64,000 nt of DNA from Teredinibacter haidensis (GTDB lineage: Bacteria > Pseudomonadota > Gammaproteobacteria > Pseudomonadales > Cellvibrionaceae): positions 1,860,001 through 1,924,000 of the forward strand of contig NZ_CP060084.1 of NCBI RefSeq assembly GCF_014211975.1. Reading direction: 5' to 3'. The position numbers and the translations under genes are program-made. The notes below the pieces were generated by a model, which had not been told where the DNA came from, ran no database searches, and was given only the letters and a program-made list of their open reading frames with translations. How positions within the stretch are numbered: position 1 is the stretch's first letter; every line of letters starts with the position of its first letter. Below are positions 8,148 to 17,207 of the stretch, one piece after another.

Positions 8148-8709
8148 TTATCCTCCACTAAATTTTAGGGCCGCTTGCGGGCCATTGTCTTGCCCTGAAG
8201 GGGCAGATTTTGATTTTCCGAAATGATTACCGCCCTCAAATTTTGCTTTGTCTTCTTGTTTGAAGGTTTCATTATTTTTTCCCAAAGCTTTTGCTGTTTG
8301 TTGATCTGTCGCCAAGCCCGCTTTAGGTAGCTGGTCTGCCAGTTTTTTGAGGTCGTCCTCTGTGGGTTTATAGCCTTTTACTTCTATCCCCCATCATCTG
8401 TCCTTGGGTCCAAATTCGGCGTCGATATTCATCATCCCCAAATGCACGAATTTCTTTCCATTCACCAGATGCTACTTTGGCTTGAGCTAGTTCAAGCTCA
8501 GCGGCCAAAGCCCATTCACTCATCGTTTTAGAGTAAATCGCGTTGCCTTTGTCTCTGAACGCCTCCTCTCCCTTTTTATGTCCTGCGCCCCACCGGTAAA
8601 CGCCTTCGATATCAGGTTTGAACATGTCAATCACACGACCTTTGTTGGGGTCGATTTTTACGGGTTTCCAATAATCATCTAGCTCTAGCTGAATCGGCTT
8701 TTTAGCCAA
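8148..8709 (-). pseudogene. LPD7-like domain remnant of a mobilization/polyvalent protein, frameshifted
   Basis: The first frame (8709 to about 8390) encodes a segment with GVYRWGAG, EEAFRDKGN, WALAAELELAQAK, WKEIRAFGDDEYRRRIW. It ends soon after a run of five G near 8390. Dropping one G continues the protein as IEVKGYKPTEDDLKKLADQ and on to a stop at 8148. The combined reading matches what I recall of the large polyvalent protein-associated domain LPD7, found at the ends of conjugative relaxases and similar proteins. A stop (TAG near 8738) blocks the upstream frame, so this is a fragment without its N-terminal enzyme domains. It is either a pseudogene or carries a homopolymer sequencing error. 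Confidence 0.6.
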
Positions 8710-8745
8710 CTCTTGTTTAGCTTTTTCAGGATACTAACCGGACAG

Positions 8746-8943
8746 TCATAACAGCCCAAGAGTCAGCGGTACCCAGTGAGAGGCCATCGCTATGTTCTGC
8801 AGACTGAACTGCATGGCAGCGACTTCGCCTATGTGTAGGTCTTGAGCGTCGAGAAACTCTTCCATATCTATATGGAACGATAGGAACTCATCTTCATCAC
8901 TAAAAATTTTGTAAATCATCAAGCTTAGCAAGACAGTAATCAT
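8746..8943 (-). CDS. Doubtful small membrane protein
   Basis: A frame of about 65 codons from ATG 8943 (a TTG at 8958 is also possible). An N-terminal hydrophobic segment (ITVLLSLMIYKIF) is followed by an acidic stretch. It precedes the LPD7-like remnant on the same strand. No family recognised and no strong ribosome binding site seen, so it may be non-coding or a remnant. Confidence 0.25.
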   Translation of the reverse strand: MITVLLSLMIYKIFSDEDEFLSFHIDMEEFLDAQDLHIGEVAAMQFSLQNIAMASHWVPLTLGLL

Positions 8944-9169
8944 AAGCAGGCCAAACAATAGAACCCAGTGTATTGATTGTTATTCCCATAATGCGTTTCT
9001 TGTTATCATACTTAATGCATGCTCTTCGATGACCCAGACACACTCATTCGATATTAATGAGAACTGTTAGTGTGACGCAGCTCACACAATTGATTCGAAG
9101 TACAGGGCTAATTGATAATAAAATACGAGATTCACTTTGATTTAGTTATACATAGAAGGAACTTGAGTC

Positions 9170-10361
9170 ATGGGTATTAAAGAAAACATAAAATCAGAGG
9201 ATACAATCGATACAGCCGTACGGTATGAAAACCCTAAGGCTGGACACTGGTTCTCCAAATCGCAAGGACGTAAGCTCTATATAGAACCCACCGCACTAGC
9301 GTATTTAGCCAATCTAAACGGTTACGATCAACATCAGGTCTGCAAAGGGATCGAGGAGCTGGCAAGCGTCCCCGCACCACAGGATGGGGTAATCAATACT
9401 CTACGACCGACCTTTTTTTAAAGGGAAGTTCGCCTCTGCTACGGTATTTAACTTTTTAATTAAATATGAAGTGACGTCTTCGGTAATTATCGTTTCTGGC
9501 ATTCAGCTAAACCGTATCATATTAGGCCCAAAAGATATTGCTAAGAATGAACGTTCAGCTTTATACAGAATAAAAAAATCTGGCTCAGGTATTTTTAGCT
9601 CTAGCTCAACATTAGAGCAAGTAGATAAACTTAAAGACGACTGGAAAGTTAGCGCCGCAAATGCTGTTACAGCAGTTCGAACGTCACACGCTGCAGTCAA
9701 TGGCATGCTCAATGATTTACAGAAAGCATCGTGGCTAATGGGTGTACATGCTAGCCATGCATATGCTGACGATAATTTCGGAGAATACACATTATTTCAC
9801 AACCCTTCGGAGTCTGCGTTACCAGATTTTTATGAATGCGTTAGTGATAACTTGGGCATTACAACAAGTAACGCCAAACAACTCGCGTCGATTTTGTTGG
9901 ATATCCAGAAAAAGGGTCAACCTGTAAAATGGGTGGTTCACAGCCAGGGTGGAATTATATTTAAGCAGGCATTGTCATACCACCTAAAGCGATTTCCCGG
10001 CCAACCATTAAACAAAAATACAGTGGTATTCCATTCTGGAGGCAATAATAAAAAAATGACTGACAGACTGCTAATTAAAACTGGCATTCAGAAGGCATCT
10101 GCCGATAACGACAACCCTTTTGATTTAGTACCCAATATTGCAGGGGCAAATCACCTAGGATTAAGCGCACTGAAACGCAGTATTCAGTTTTCAAGAAAAG
10201 TGGCTGGTAAAGATGTATCAAATCCCACAGAAAGCCCACACACCTTACCCTTTATGGGTTTGTCGTCATACCACCGATTTCTTACCTTGGCAGGAGACAA
10301 TAAATCTGCTGAGCGTGTGCAAAAGTACATGAATAAATTGGCGAGATCTTCTTCCAGGTGA
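9170..10361 (+). pseudogene. Lipase-like alpha/beta-hydrolase (possible type VI effector), frameshifted
   Basis: Two frames together make one protein. The first (9170-9421, 83 residues, preceded by AGAAGGAAC) ends at a TAA created at a run of seven T (9413-9419). Removing one T continues as TFFKGKFASATVFNF into the second frame, which runs to 10361, for about 397 residues in total. The C-terminal part contains VVHSQGGIIF, a nucleophile-elbow (here HSQGG) as in T6SS phospholipase effectors and other alpha/beta hydrolases. The next gene encodes a lipoprotein and overlaps the stop as GTGA, the arrangement of an effector and its periplasmic immunity protein. Translation could also restart at GTG 9471, leaving a 296-residue product. 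Confidence 0.6.
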
Positions 10362-11128
10362 AAATAAATAATGCACTATTTACGGTTATTATTATGGGAA
10401 TACTAGCAAACTTGCTGGGCTGTAAAACCACGCCCACACGGGGACCAGACTTTCTGGATACCAGAATAAAAGTAATACACCTTAATACCGGTCTGTCTAT
10501 CCACTACGAAATGCCTGGCAATATGACATCTATGTTTAATTACGGGGAGCGCTATACTTTGGAATCCAGTAGCACGCTGCAGGTGGATATTTCCGATGCA
10601 TCGAAATATGAACAAGATTACTGGCGAAATGCCTATTATATTGATGGTGCGACCTGGGATTATGAATCCAAAAAAAATAAAGGTATTGCCGGGCAATTAG
10701 GCTCTTTGAATGTGCGAATATCAGTGAATCGTCATGAGGAGCACAATGGCTCATTACCTGAGCATATTGAAGCGGCCTACGAGAAGTTTCTGAATGGTCC
10801 CAATGGACTAAACACAGAAATGCGGCAAGGTGTTGAGGGTGAAGCCCCTTTATCCGATGAAGAACTGGGTGATTTAATTGTTCGTACGCCTACGATTAAA
10901 GATACGCGTGAATACAATGGTGTGACATTGCTCACTTGGAGTATAGCGAACGAACACCCGGGAAGATATTTTCATTATTTTGTGTATCCGATAGATGCGC
11001 AGCATTTTTTGTCTCTACGCTTTTATCATGTAATTACCGCAAAAAATAACCATGAAGTGAATGAAGTGCACTCAAGGGCCGAGCAAGATATCGAACAATT
11101 TATGCAGCGGGTAACTATTTCGAAATAA
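10358..11128 (+). CDS. Lipoprotein, candidate immunity partner of the lipase-like gene
   Basis: A 256-residue protein with a lipoprotein signal: hydrophobic segment FTVIIMGILANLLGC with the lipobox LLGC and lipidated Cys near residue 22. The rest is a periplasmic mixed alpha/beta domain of no recognised family. It starts at GTG 10358, overlapping the hydrolase stop by three bases, so it is translationally coupled. Lipase effectors delivered by type VI secretion are commonly paired with lipoprotein immunity proteins (Tli). That role here is inferred from order and localisation only. Confidence 0.7.
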   Translation: MKINNALFTVIIMGILANLLGCKTTPTRGPDFLDTRIKVIHLNTGLSIHYEMPGNMTSMFNYGERYTLESSSTLQVDISDASKYEQDYWRNAYYIDGATWDYESKKNKGIAGQLGSLNVRISVNRHEEHNGSLPEHIEAAYEKFLNGPNGLNTEMRQGVEGEAPLSDEELGDLIVRTPTIKDTREYNGVTLLTWSIANEHPGRYFHYFVYPIDAQHFLSLRFYHVITAKNNHEVNEVHSRAEQDIEQFMQRVTISK

Positions 11129-11197
11129 TGTGCAAAACCGGGGCTAAGAACCATGCCCACTAAACTGAACCAAATAAAAAACCCCCGCTCTTTCGAG
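11129..11197. repeat. Direct repeat copy 1 (incomplete copy of tRNA-Ala downstream flank)
   Basis: 69 bases matching 11315-11383 with two differences (at 11135 and 11159), offset 186 bases. This copy stops at TTTCGAG, so it includes only the left arm and loop of the terminator hairpin; the right arm is missing. It begins directly after the stop of the lipoprotein gene. Confidence 0.9.
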
Positions 11198-11314
11198 TAG
11201 GCACTAAAGGTTCGAGTACGGAGTAAGCTGGAACGCGGGATCTAGAGCCGCTCCTGCGCATCCTCGGCAATTACGCGTCCTGCATTGCCCTACTACACCA
11301 CATCCCTGTGGCTA
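11198..11314. other. 117-base spacer with a small palindrome, possible dispersed intergenic repeat
   Basis: Lies between the two direct repeats. It contains CCACATCCCTGTGG (11298-11311), a 5-base stem with a 4-base loop, and phrases such as GCATCCTCGGCAATTACGCG that resemble intergenic repeat families of marine gammaproteobacteria as I remember them. No coding frame seen. Repeat status needs a genome-wide count. Confidence 0.4.
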
Positions 11315-11383
11315 TGTGCAGAACCGGGGCTAAGAACCATGCCCTCTAAACTGAACCAAATAAAAAACCCCCGCTCTTTCGAG
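11315..11383. repeat. Direct repeat copy 2 (native tRNA-Ala downstream flank)
   Basis: Partner of 11129-11197. This copy continues into the complete terminator and then into the 3' end of tRNA-Ala, so it is the presumed original. Confidence 0.9.
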
Positions 11384-11401
11384 CGAGGGTTTTTTATTTG
11401 G
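11356..11401 (-). terminator. Intrinsic terminator of tRNA-Ala, probably bidirectional
   Basis: CCAAATAAAAAA plus CCCCCGCTC (11356-11376) pairs with GAGCGAGGG plus TTTTTTATTTGG (11381-11401) around a TTTC loop, with one C/A mismatch. Read on the minus strand it directly follows the tRNA; its T tract works in both directions. The stem reaches into the CCA end of the tRNA. Confidence 0.8.
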
Positions 11402-11474
11402 TGGAGCCTAGCGGGATCGAACCGCTGACCTCAACACTGCCAGTGTTGCGCTCTCCCAGCTGAGCTAAGGCCCC
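11399..11474 (-). tRNA. tRNA-Ala (anticodon GGC)
   Basis: 76 bases including an encoded CCA end. The acceptor stem GGGGCCU pairs with AGGCUCC with one imperfect pair, and the D arm is AGCUCAGCUGGGAGAGC. The anticodon loop CUGGCAG gives anticodon GGC, reading GCC/GCU alanine codons, and the T arm GUUCGAUC is intact. A tRNA-Ala(GGC) near gltX is a common arrangement in Pseudomonas-like bacteria. The 3' flank is partly duplicated about 190 bases away, so this may be the insertion site of the accessory region. Confidence 0.95.
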
Positions 11475-11964
11475 ATATTTGGTACTTGCTGAAACGAGGC
11501 GGGATTTTAGCGATCCGGTTCCCCCAAGTCAACCACGCCCGGGTGATTTTAGCGTTTATTTGCTGTTGGGTGGCTCTACTTCAGCATGTAGTTCATTCAC
11601 TTTGCTGCGGTAACGGCTGTATAACTGGGGTATTTGTCATCAAAACGGGTGTATAGCTGGTCCAGGCGCTGTCCCGCCTGCGGGCAAGAATGTGGCACGC
11701 AACGTTCTGTTTACTACGGCTTAGCTTTGGTGTCATCTCAGCCCAAGGTGTCTACAACGACCACAAAACGTGATACAACCGTTAATTAACCGAATGGGCT
11801 AGCTACCTTTACTCAGACAGGGTGTTTTGTTGAGGCCATATGGCATATTAGAATGACGTACACGTCACGGCGAGAGAATTACAGGCACATAGGCAGCAAT
11901 CAATCCCTATATGACTACTACAGCGTGTTTCCACCTATTGTTAAAATAACTTGACCTTCCCTAA
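11475..11964. other. 490-base intergenic stretch, possible gene remnant
   Basis: No intact gene. On the minus strand 11597-11671 reads as a plausible protein C-terminus (RLDQLYTRFDDKYPSYTAV, then a stop), with no start or continuing frame upstream, so a decayed gene end is possible. The tRNA-Ala promoter must lie just above 11474. Nothing else recognised. Confidence 0.4.
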
Positions 11965-12595
11965 ATGAAATCAATCTTAATAAACTGTTTTTTACTCGCC
12001 TGTTTTAGCTTTTGTGTAAGCTGTGATAATTCGATTACCGAGAACAACATGGCAAATATTGATTACGAATTACAAAAATATTGTAACTTTAACGAAGCCG
12101 AAAACAACTCCACCACAGAATTTTCTGTGCAGTCCAAAATTATCGGAGCCGCTTTTTAGTCCATTTAGAGGCGTACTTATTAACGCGCCGCTAATAACTG
12201 AGTGGCCCGCAAACGAAGATCCACGCGATATGCTTGTTACCCCCAACGGCAATAGCGAAGGGCCGTTTAAACTTATGATTGCAGGTTATTTTATTTTGGA
12301 TATTAACTCTGGTGAAAGTGCAATAGATCTTGCCGAACGTATTGTAGTCGTAGCGGTCAATCAAAAAACGGCTAAAGCGTATACTGGAAAAATGCACAAT
12401 ATTGGCTTTAGAAAATCACCTTTTAGCAATACGCCTCCATCTTCAGGCAATTCCTTTGAGACCATTTCATCTAACTTTAATATTGATTTATTTCAAAATT
12501 TAAACATCCCTACTCAAGCCGCTATTTATAGTGTTTATGCTACGCTAGACGACCAAAAATCAAACGCTGTACAAATAGAAGTAGATATCAAATAA
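11965..12595 (+). pseudogene. Unrecognised lipoprotein gene, frameshifted
   Basis: The first frame (from ATG 11965) begins with a lipoprotein signal, LINCFLLACFSFCVSC, and runs to a TAG at 12157-12159. Deleting one T from the five-T run just before it continues the protein as AAFSPFRGVLINAPLITEW and on to a stop at 12595, about 209 residues in all. The mature domain is unknown; segments such as PFKLMIAGYFILDI suggest a beta-rich periplasmic fold. This is the third probable single-base homopolymer insertion within 4 kb. It could be a true pseudogene, phase variation or a sequencing error. Confidence 0.65.
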
Positions 12596-12726
12596 CCCAC
12601 TATTTTCTATAAGCCGTGAACCAAAGGCGTTTTATTTTTAATTTCTAGCATAGCCAGTAAACTCTATCCTTAATTTTGCACGGTATTTTTCAATCGCTAC
12701 AACCCAATTCCGTTTATCCCTTGGTG

Positions 12727-14229
12727 CTATTCCTCAGTTTTTTCTTGGGTTAGTTGCTCGTACTCTTTTTCATAGCGCTTAAGTACTTTTTTGCCTGCAC
12801 CCCCCAAAACGTCAATAGCTTCGCGCAGTCTAGCTCGAGAGAGGTCTGGACCGAGTAGGACCATGGCATCCATTACTGAGAAGCTAGCAACAGAACCAGA
12901 AATGGCGACGAAGACGGGGGCGAGGAAATCTTTGAGTTTTATGCCCATGGCATCGGCCAGGCCTTTAAACTCGGCAAATATGGCATCGCGCTCCCAGGTA
13001 CGTAAAACATCCATATTCCATAGGGCAAATTGCAGGATTTTCTTTTGGTCTTCTAAGGGCAGTTTGTTGGCGCTAAAGCTTGCTTCATCCAAGGGTAGCT
13101 TGCCGGAGGTTAGGAAAGCCACGGTGGGAATGAAGTCGCTGAGTATTTCCATACGTTGTTTTACGTGGGGAATCACTTTTAGCAGGCTGTCTTCGTTGAG
13201 CAACCACTCGGCAAGTTTCTGGGCGAGTTGCTGGTCGGTATGCTCTTCACGTATCCACATGCCGTTCAGCCAGCGTAGCTTTTCAACATCGAAAATTGGC
13301 CCCCCCAAGGATACGCGAGCGATATCAAAGTGGTTGAGCATTTCCTGCAAGCTGAATTTTTCGCTTTCGTCCGGCATGGACCAGCCCATTCGGCCCAGAT
13401 AGTTCACGACAGCTTCCGGCAGAAAGCCCATGCGCTTGTAGTAGAGGATACTGGTGGGGTTTTTACGCTTGCTGAGCTTGGTTTTATCTGGGTTGCGCAG
13501 CAAGGGCAGATGGCAAAAGACCGGTGGTTGCCAGCCGAAATATTTGTACAACAGCAGGTGTTTCGGCGCGGAGTTAATCCACTCTTCACCGCGAATCACA
13601 TGGGTAATGTCCATAAGATGGTCGTCTACCACGTTAGCCAGGTGGTAGGTGGGCATGCCGTCGGATTTCATCAGTATTTGTGCATCGACTAAGGTCCAGT
13701 CCAATGCCATTGTGCCGCGCAGCAGGTCTTCCACTTCACAGCTACCCTCTTCTTCTGGCACGACCATTCGTACAACGTAAGGCATGCCTTCGGCTTCGCG
13801 TTTGGCTTGCTCGTCATCAGTCAATCGAAGGTCTGAGGCTTTTAAGGCCGTATGTATTCCCGCTTCTTTTCGCTCTTTACGCAGCGCATCCAGCTCTTCT
13901 GTGGTGCGATAACATTTAAAGGCGTAACCATCGTCCAGCAATTGCTGGACATGTTTTACGTAGATATCTCTACGCTCGCTCTGACGGTAGGGGCCGTGGT
14001 CGCCGCCGACATCCGGACCTTCGTCCCACTCCAAGCCCAACCAGCGCAACGAGTCTAAAATAGCTTGTTCAGATTCCGGCGTAGAACGGCTTTGGTCGGT
14101 ATCTTCAATACGCAGAATAAACTGGCCGCCGTGCTTACGAGCGAAGCAGAGGTTGAACAGGGCGATGTAGGCGGTGCCTACATGGGGGTCGCCAGTGGGC
14201 GACGGGGCAATGCGGGTTCTTACGGACAT
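12727..14229 (-). CDS. gltX: Glutamyl-tRNA synthetase
   Basis: Class I aminoacyl-tRNA synthetase that charges tRNA-Glu; cytosolic and essential. The 500-residue length fits the family. The signature near the start is [12 protein letters not shown], a variant of HIGH, and the second ATP-binding motif is KTKLSKRK (KMSKS equivalent) around residue 255. RIEDTDQSR is also diagnostic. The ATG is at 14229. In related genomes gltX and tRNA-Ala are close neighbours; here the broken lipoprotein gene and a possible remnant lie between them. Confidence 0.97.
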   Translation of the reverse strand: MSVRTRIAPSPTGDPHVGTAYIALFNLCFARKHGGQFILRIEDTDQSRSTPESEQAILDSLRWLGLEWDEGPDVGGDHGPYRQSERRDIYVKHVQQLLDDGYAFKCYRTTEELDALRKERKEAGIHTALKASDLRLTDDEQAKREAEGMPYVVRMVVPEEEGSCEVEDLLRGTMALDWTLVDAQILMKSDGMPTYHLANVVDDHLMDITHVIRGEEWINSAPKHLLLYKYFGWQPPVFCHLPLLRNPDKTKLSKRKNPTSILYYKRMGFLPEAVVNYLGRMGWSMPDESEKFSLQEMLNHFDIARVSLGGPIFDVEKLRWLNGMWIREEHTDQQLAQKLAEWLLNEDSLLKVIPHVKQRMEILSDFIPTVAFLTSGKLPLDEASFSANKLPLEDQKKILQFALWNMDVLRTWERDAIFAEFKGLADAMGIKLKDFLAPVFVAISGSVASFSVMDAMVLLGPDLSRARLREAIDVLGGAGKKVLKRYEKEYEQLTQEKTEE

Positions 14230-14723
14230 TGTTACTCTCTATCTATGCCGGTTTTAATGTGGGGGGCGATTATACCCCTCGGGTTTTAAAAACGGTAATT
14301 GATTGCAATACCTGTATTGAAGGTGCGCATAAAAAATGGTTGGATTTAAGCTAGAGACACGGCAAACACCAGTCTTTTTAAAAACATTCTAGTCAAACCA
14401 TAGAAGCAGCGGCCCGCACTCCCTGATATCGCTAATACTTAGGCATTAATCCCCCACCTTTCAACAGCCGTCTGAAAAAACCCCAATGGCCCTGCGAAAA
14501 ACGGATCACCGTCTATAGCAACGGAGCCCAACCGTAGTAAAGCCAACAAAGGTGCTGAGTGGGTGCAATTATTATTTAGCCCCGGCGCCATAAATATCTC
14601 CCTATAGTCTGCCACGGTTTTTTTTGTTAGTGTGTCGCCGTTCCTGCAAAGGTCTATATCAATGCCCGCCAGGTAAGTGCGGTGCCATGGTAGGACTCCG
14701 GCTCTCAACATAGAAGTAAGATT
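14230..14723. other. 494-base intergenic stretch without a supported gene
   Basis: Must contain the divergent promoters for gltX and the nitroreductase. A 96-codon minus-strand frame here has no recognisable protein features. No hairpin terminator or known RNA seen. Confidence 0.5.
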
Positions 14724-15302
14724 ATGCAACCGTCCATCTCTGATTTTTTACTGGAGCGCCGTTCCGTTAGCGCAAAGGATATGTGTGAACCTGGGCCTAA
14801 TGAAGAGCAGCTGGATATAATCCTACGCGCTGCTCACCGAGTGCCCGACCACGGTAAAATTGGCCCTTGGCGATTTGTGATTTTTCAGGGAGACGCTCGC
14901 GAAGCGTTTGGTGACCAACTTGCCAGAAAATTCGCGAAAAAGCAGGAAGACGCATCTAAAAAGCAGATTGAATTTGAACGTGAACGCTTTATGCGAGCCC
15001 CTTTGATCATTGCGGTGGTGAGCTCACCCGTTAATCATCCCAACGTACCCGAGTGGGAGCAGGTACTCTCTGCTGGAGCGGCCTGCCAAAATGTAGTACT
15101 GGCGGCCCACGCTTTGGGCTTTGGTGCCCAATGGTTAACCGAGTGGTACGCCTACGATAAAAGAATTGCCAAGAAATTATCCTTAACATCGGAAGAAAAA
15201 ATCGCCGGTTTTATCTACATTGGCAGCTACGAAAACAAGCCTTCGGAGCGTACTCGCCCCGATTTAAACGAACGAATCAGGTGCTACCGTAAGGGTTCAT
15301 AA
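14724..15302 (+). CDS. Nitroreductase family protein (YdjA-like)
   Basis: A 192-residue FMN-dependent oxidoreductase of the small YdjA-type nitroreductase group. Features are the N-terminal RRSV flavin-phosphate motif, PWRFVIFQG, and the later segment GFGAQWLTEWYAYD before the C-terminal GFIYIGSYENKPSERTRP, which closes the FMN pocket in this family. Physiological substrate unknown; family members reduce nitro compounds or quinones using NAD(P)H. Single gene between long intergenic stretches. Confidence 0.9.
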   Translation: MQPSISDFLLERRSVSAKDMCEPGPNEEQLDIILRAAHRVPDHGKIGPWRFVIFQGDAREAFGDQLARKFAKKQEDASKKQIEFERERFMRAPLIIAVVSSPVNHPNVPEWEQVLSAGAACQNVVLAAHALGFGAQWLTEWYAYDKRIAKKLSLTSEEKIAGFIYIGSYENKPSERTRPDLNERIRCYRKGS

Positions 15303-15618
15303 AAAGTTCACCATAAATTCATATGGTTTTCTGGAGCTTAACGCCCTACCCTTTTAGCCCTTCGGCTCTATCTCCCTATTTGCTCTATTCGTTTATTTCC
15401 CAAGCTATCCATACAGACATATATCTACAGGGCATAACACTACCTAACCTATAGAAGCCTTCGCCCGCTCCAATAGTCAACCGCTTGTAATCACTTTAAA
15501 GTGAGGCGCAACTGGTTGGCCCTCCAGTATTTTTTCTAGCGACAATCGTGACGATGCAGGCTCTGGAAAGGCCTCATGCTACCTAACGTAGAGTAACAAG
15601 TGTCGAACGCATAAAAAA
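15303..15618. other. Intergenic stretch with a possible gene-end remnant
   Basis: No complete gene. On the minus strand 15477-15575 reads as a credible C-terminus (FPEPASSRLSLEKILEG, then PVAPHFKVITSG and a stop), with a stop just upstream and no start. This could be a decayed gene, or chance. Confidence 0.35.
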
Positions 15619-15643
15619 AGCGGAATCCAAATCGGATTCCGCT
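15611..15643 (-). terminator. Intrinsic terminator downstream of the VIT-family gene
   Basis: A perfect 10-base stem AGCGGAATCC (15619-15628) / GGATTCCGCT (15634-15643) with a 5-base loop, followed on the minus strand by seven T. It lies about 120 bases beyond the stop of the VIT-family gene at 15763. Confidence 0.85.
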
Positions 15644-15762
15644 ACATTAAGATAAGAGAGTTTTGGGAGCTTTTGGTGTTAGCCATTAGCTTACAAAGAG
15701 TTGGAGAGACACGAATCCGATAAGTTCCAAACTTTTTATCTATTTTTCTTTCTTTTGGCCAA

Positions 15763-16482
15763 TTACACCAAAAATGCCAACTCAAACCACTCTCCAACCA
15801 AGGCGGTCACCAGCATTGCCAGAGCCCCCCAAAACGCAACACGAACAACACTTGGCAGCATTCTGGCCCCGCCGATACGCGCCGACACCATTCCAAGAGC
15901 CACTAAAAACACGAGCGACAATACGGCAACGCCGACTACGGCCATAGAGCGGGGTACGGCCATCACGGATAGCAGTGGCATCAACGCCCCCAGAGTAAAA
16001 GCACCGCACGAGGATAGCGCCGCCTGGATCGGACGAGCGCTAGTTCGCTCTATAATGCCCAGCTCATCGCGCGCGTGAGCGTCCAGTGCGTCGTGCTCCA
16101 TTAGCTTTGCAGCAACCTGCTCGGCCAGGGCCTTATCCAGGCCTCGCTGCTGATAGATTTGGGCAAGCTCTTTGTGCTCATATTCAAAACTTCGCTCCAG
16201 GTGCTTTTTCTCTATTTCAAGATCGGCCTGCTCGCTGTCGGCTTGCGAACTCACTGAGACAAACTCCCCAGCGGCCATCGACATAGCACCGGCTACCAGC
16301 CCGGCAGAGCCAGCCAGGAGAATATCTGCATGTCCTGCTCCCGCAGAGGCGACACCAATAATCAAACTGGCGGTTGAGACAATACCGTCGTTTGCGCCCA
16401 GCACCGCCGCGCGCAGCCAGCCCACACGGTGGGAGAAATGTTCATTTTTGAAGTCAGATATATTCAAGTTCGCTTTCCACAC
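15763..16482 (-). CDS. VIT1/CCC1 family iron/manganese transporter
   Basis: A 239-residue inner-membrane protein of the vacuolar iron transporter family, which moves Fe2+ or Mn2+ out of the cytosol. Family hallmarks are WLRAAVLGANDGIVSTAS near the start, AMSMAAGEFVSVSSQ, a cytosolic Glu-rich helical segment (about 85-140) that forms the metal-binding domain, and a C-terminal set of membrane helices. About five hydrophobic spans are visible. It lies next to dps on the same strand, separated by a terminator, so the two iron-handling genes are neighbours but probably separate transcripts. Confidence 0.92.
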   Translation of the reverse strand: MWKANLNISDFKNEHFSHRVGWLRAAVLGANDGIVSTASLIIGVASAGAGHADILLAGSAGLVAGAMSMAAGEFVSVSSQADSEQADLEIEKKHLERSFEYEHKELAQIYQQRGLDKALAEQVAAKLMEHDALDAHARDELGIIERTSARPIQAALSSCGAFTLGALMPLLSVMAVPRSMAVVGVAVLSLVFLVALGMVSARIGGARMLPSVVRVAFWGALAMLVTALVGEWFELAFLV

Positions 16483-16514
16483 AATCGTTATCTACAAGTT
16501 TACCGCAACCATAA

Positions 16515-16543
16515 AAAAAGGGCCGACAATGTCGACCCTTTTT
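16515..16543. terminator. Terminator between dps and the VIT-family gene
   Basis: AAAAAGGG-C-CGAC pairs with GTCG-A-CCCTTTTT around an AAT loop, with one C/A mismatch. T tracts on both strands allow bidirectional function; it starts about 20 bases after the dps stop. Confidence 0.75.
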
Positions 16544-16563
16544 GATGCAGATAAATTCCGGGT

Positions 16564-17031
16564 TTAGAGCATTGCCCGCAACATCCAGGCGGTTTTCTCA
16601 TGTATACGCATGCGGTCGGAAACCAGCGATGCGGTGGACTCATCAGCGGCTTCTTGAGCAACAACCAACACTGTACGACAAGTTTTAACAACCTGCTCAT
16701 GGGCACCGGTCAAAATTTCAACCATTTGCGAGGCCTCGGGTACTTCGTCGACTTCTTTAATAGAGCTTAAAGCCGCGAACGCTTTGTAAGTACCGGGGGC
16801 AATAACATCCAAGGTTCGAATTCGTTCTGCAACATCATCTACAGCCACTGCCAACTCGGTGTAATGCTCTTCAAACATTAAATGCAACTCACGAAACTGG
16901 GGGCCGGTAACATTCCAGTGGAAATTGTGAGTTAACAAGTAAAGTGTATAGGAATCGGCAAGCAGCTTTTTCAAGCCCTCGGCAATTGCAGTACGATTTT
17001 CGGGCGTAATGCCAATATCAATCTGACGCAT
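16564..17031 (-). CDS. dps: Dps-family ferritin-like DNA protection protein
   Basis: A 155-residue ferritin-like protein expected to form a 12-subunit shell that oxidises Fe2+ with peroxide and shields DNA. The inter-subunit ferroxidase site is visible as NFHWNVTG (His ligands) and [18 protein letters not shown] (Asp/Glu ligands). I chose the ATG at 17031, since GGAGG lies about nine bases upstream, over an extended frame from 17046. The upstream region has an AT-rich Fur-like sequence, in keeping with iron or peroxide control; no convincing full OxyR site was found. Confidence 0.92.
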   Translation of the reverse strand: MRQIDIGITPENRTAIAEGLKKLLADSYTLYLLTHNFHWNVTGPQFRELHLMFEEHYTELAVAVDDVAERIRTLDVIAPGTYKAFAALSSIKEVDEVPEASQMVEILTGAHEQVVKTCRTVLVVAQEAADESTASLVSDRMRIHEKTAWMLRAML

Positions 17032-17130
17032 ATTAAAAACCTCCAAAAACAGAATGTGAAAACTAAGGGACCCATTACCTGTAGAGTAATCGCTTTAGTA
17101 GCTCAGTTGTCGCTATACTATCGTAAATCC

Positions 17131-17149
17131 GCAATAGATTATAATTATC
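17131..17149. promoter_or_regulatory. Weak Fur-box-like sequence between dps and dusA
   Basis: On the minus strand GATAATTATAATCTATTGC matches about 14 of 19 positions of the classical Fur box GATAATGATAATCATTATC. AT-rich promoters produce such matches by chance, so this is only a candidate. Confidence 0.25.
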
Positions 17150-17207
17150 AATATCTAGAAACTTGATAAATACAAGTTATAGAGATTGTCGCTAACCTGC
17201 CACCTTT

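Noticed and set aside
14439..14729. Minus-strand frame of 96 codons between gltX and the nitroreductase
   Set aside because: TTG start overlapping the nitroreductase start, no ribosome binding site, no recognisable features.
17091..17160. OxyR site upstream of dps
   Set aside because: Only two of the four ATAG/CTAT-type boxes fit at the required seven-base spacing.
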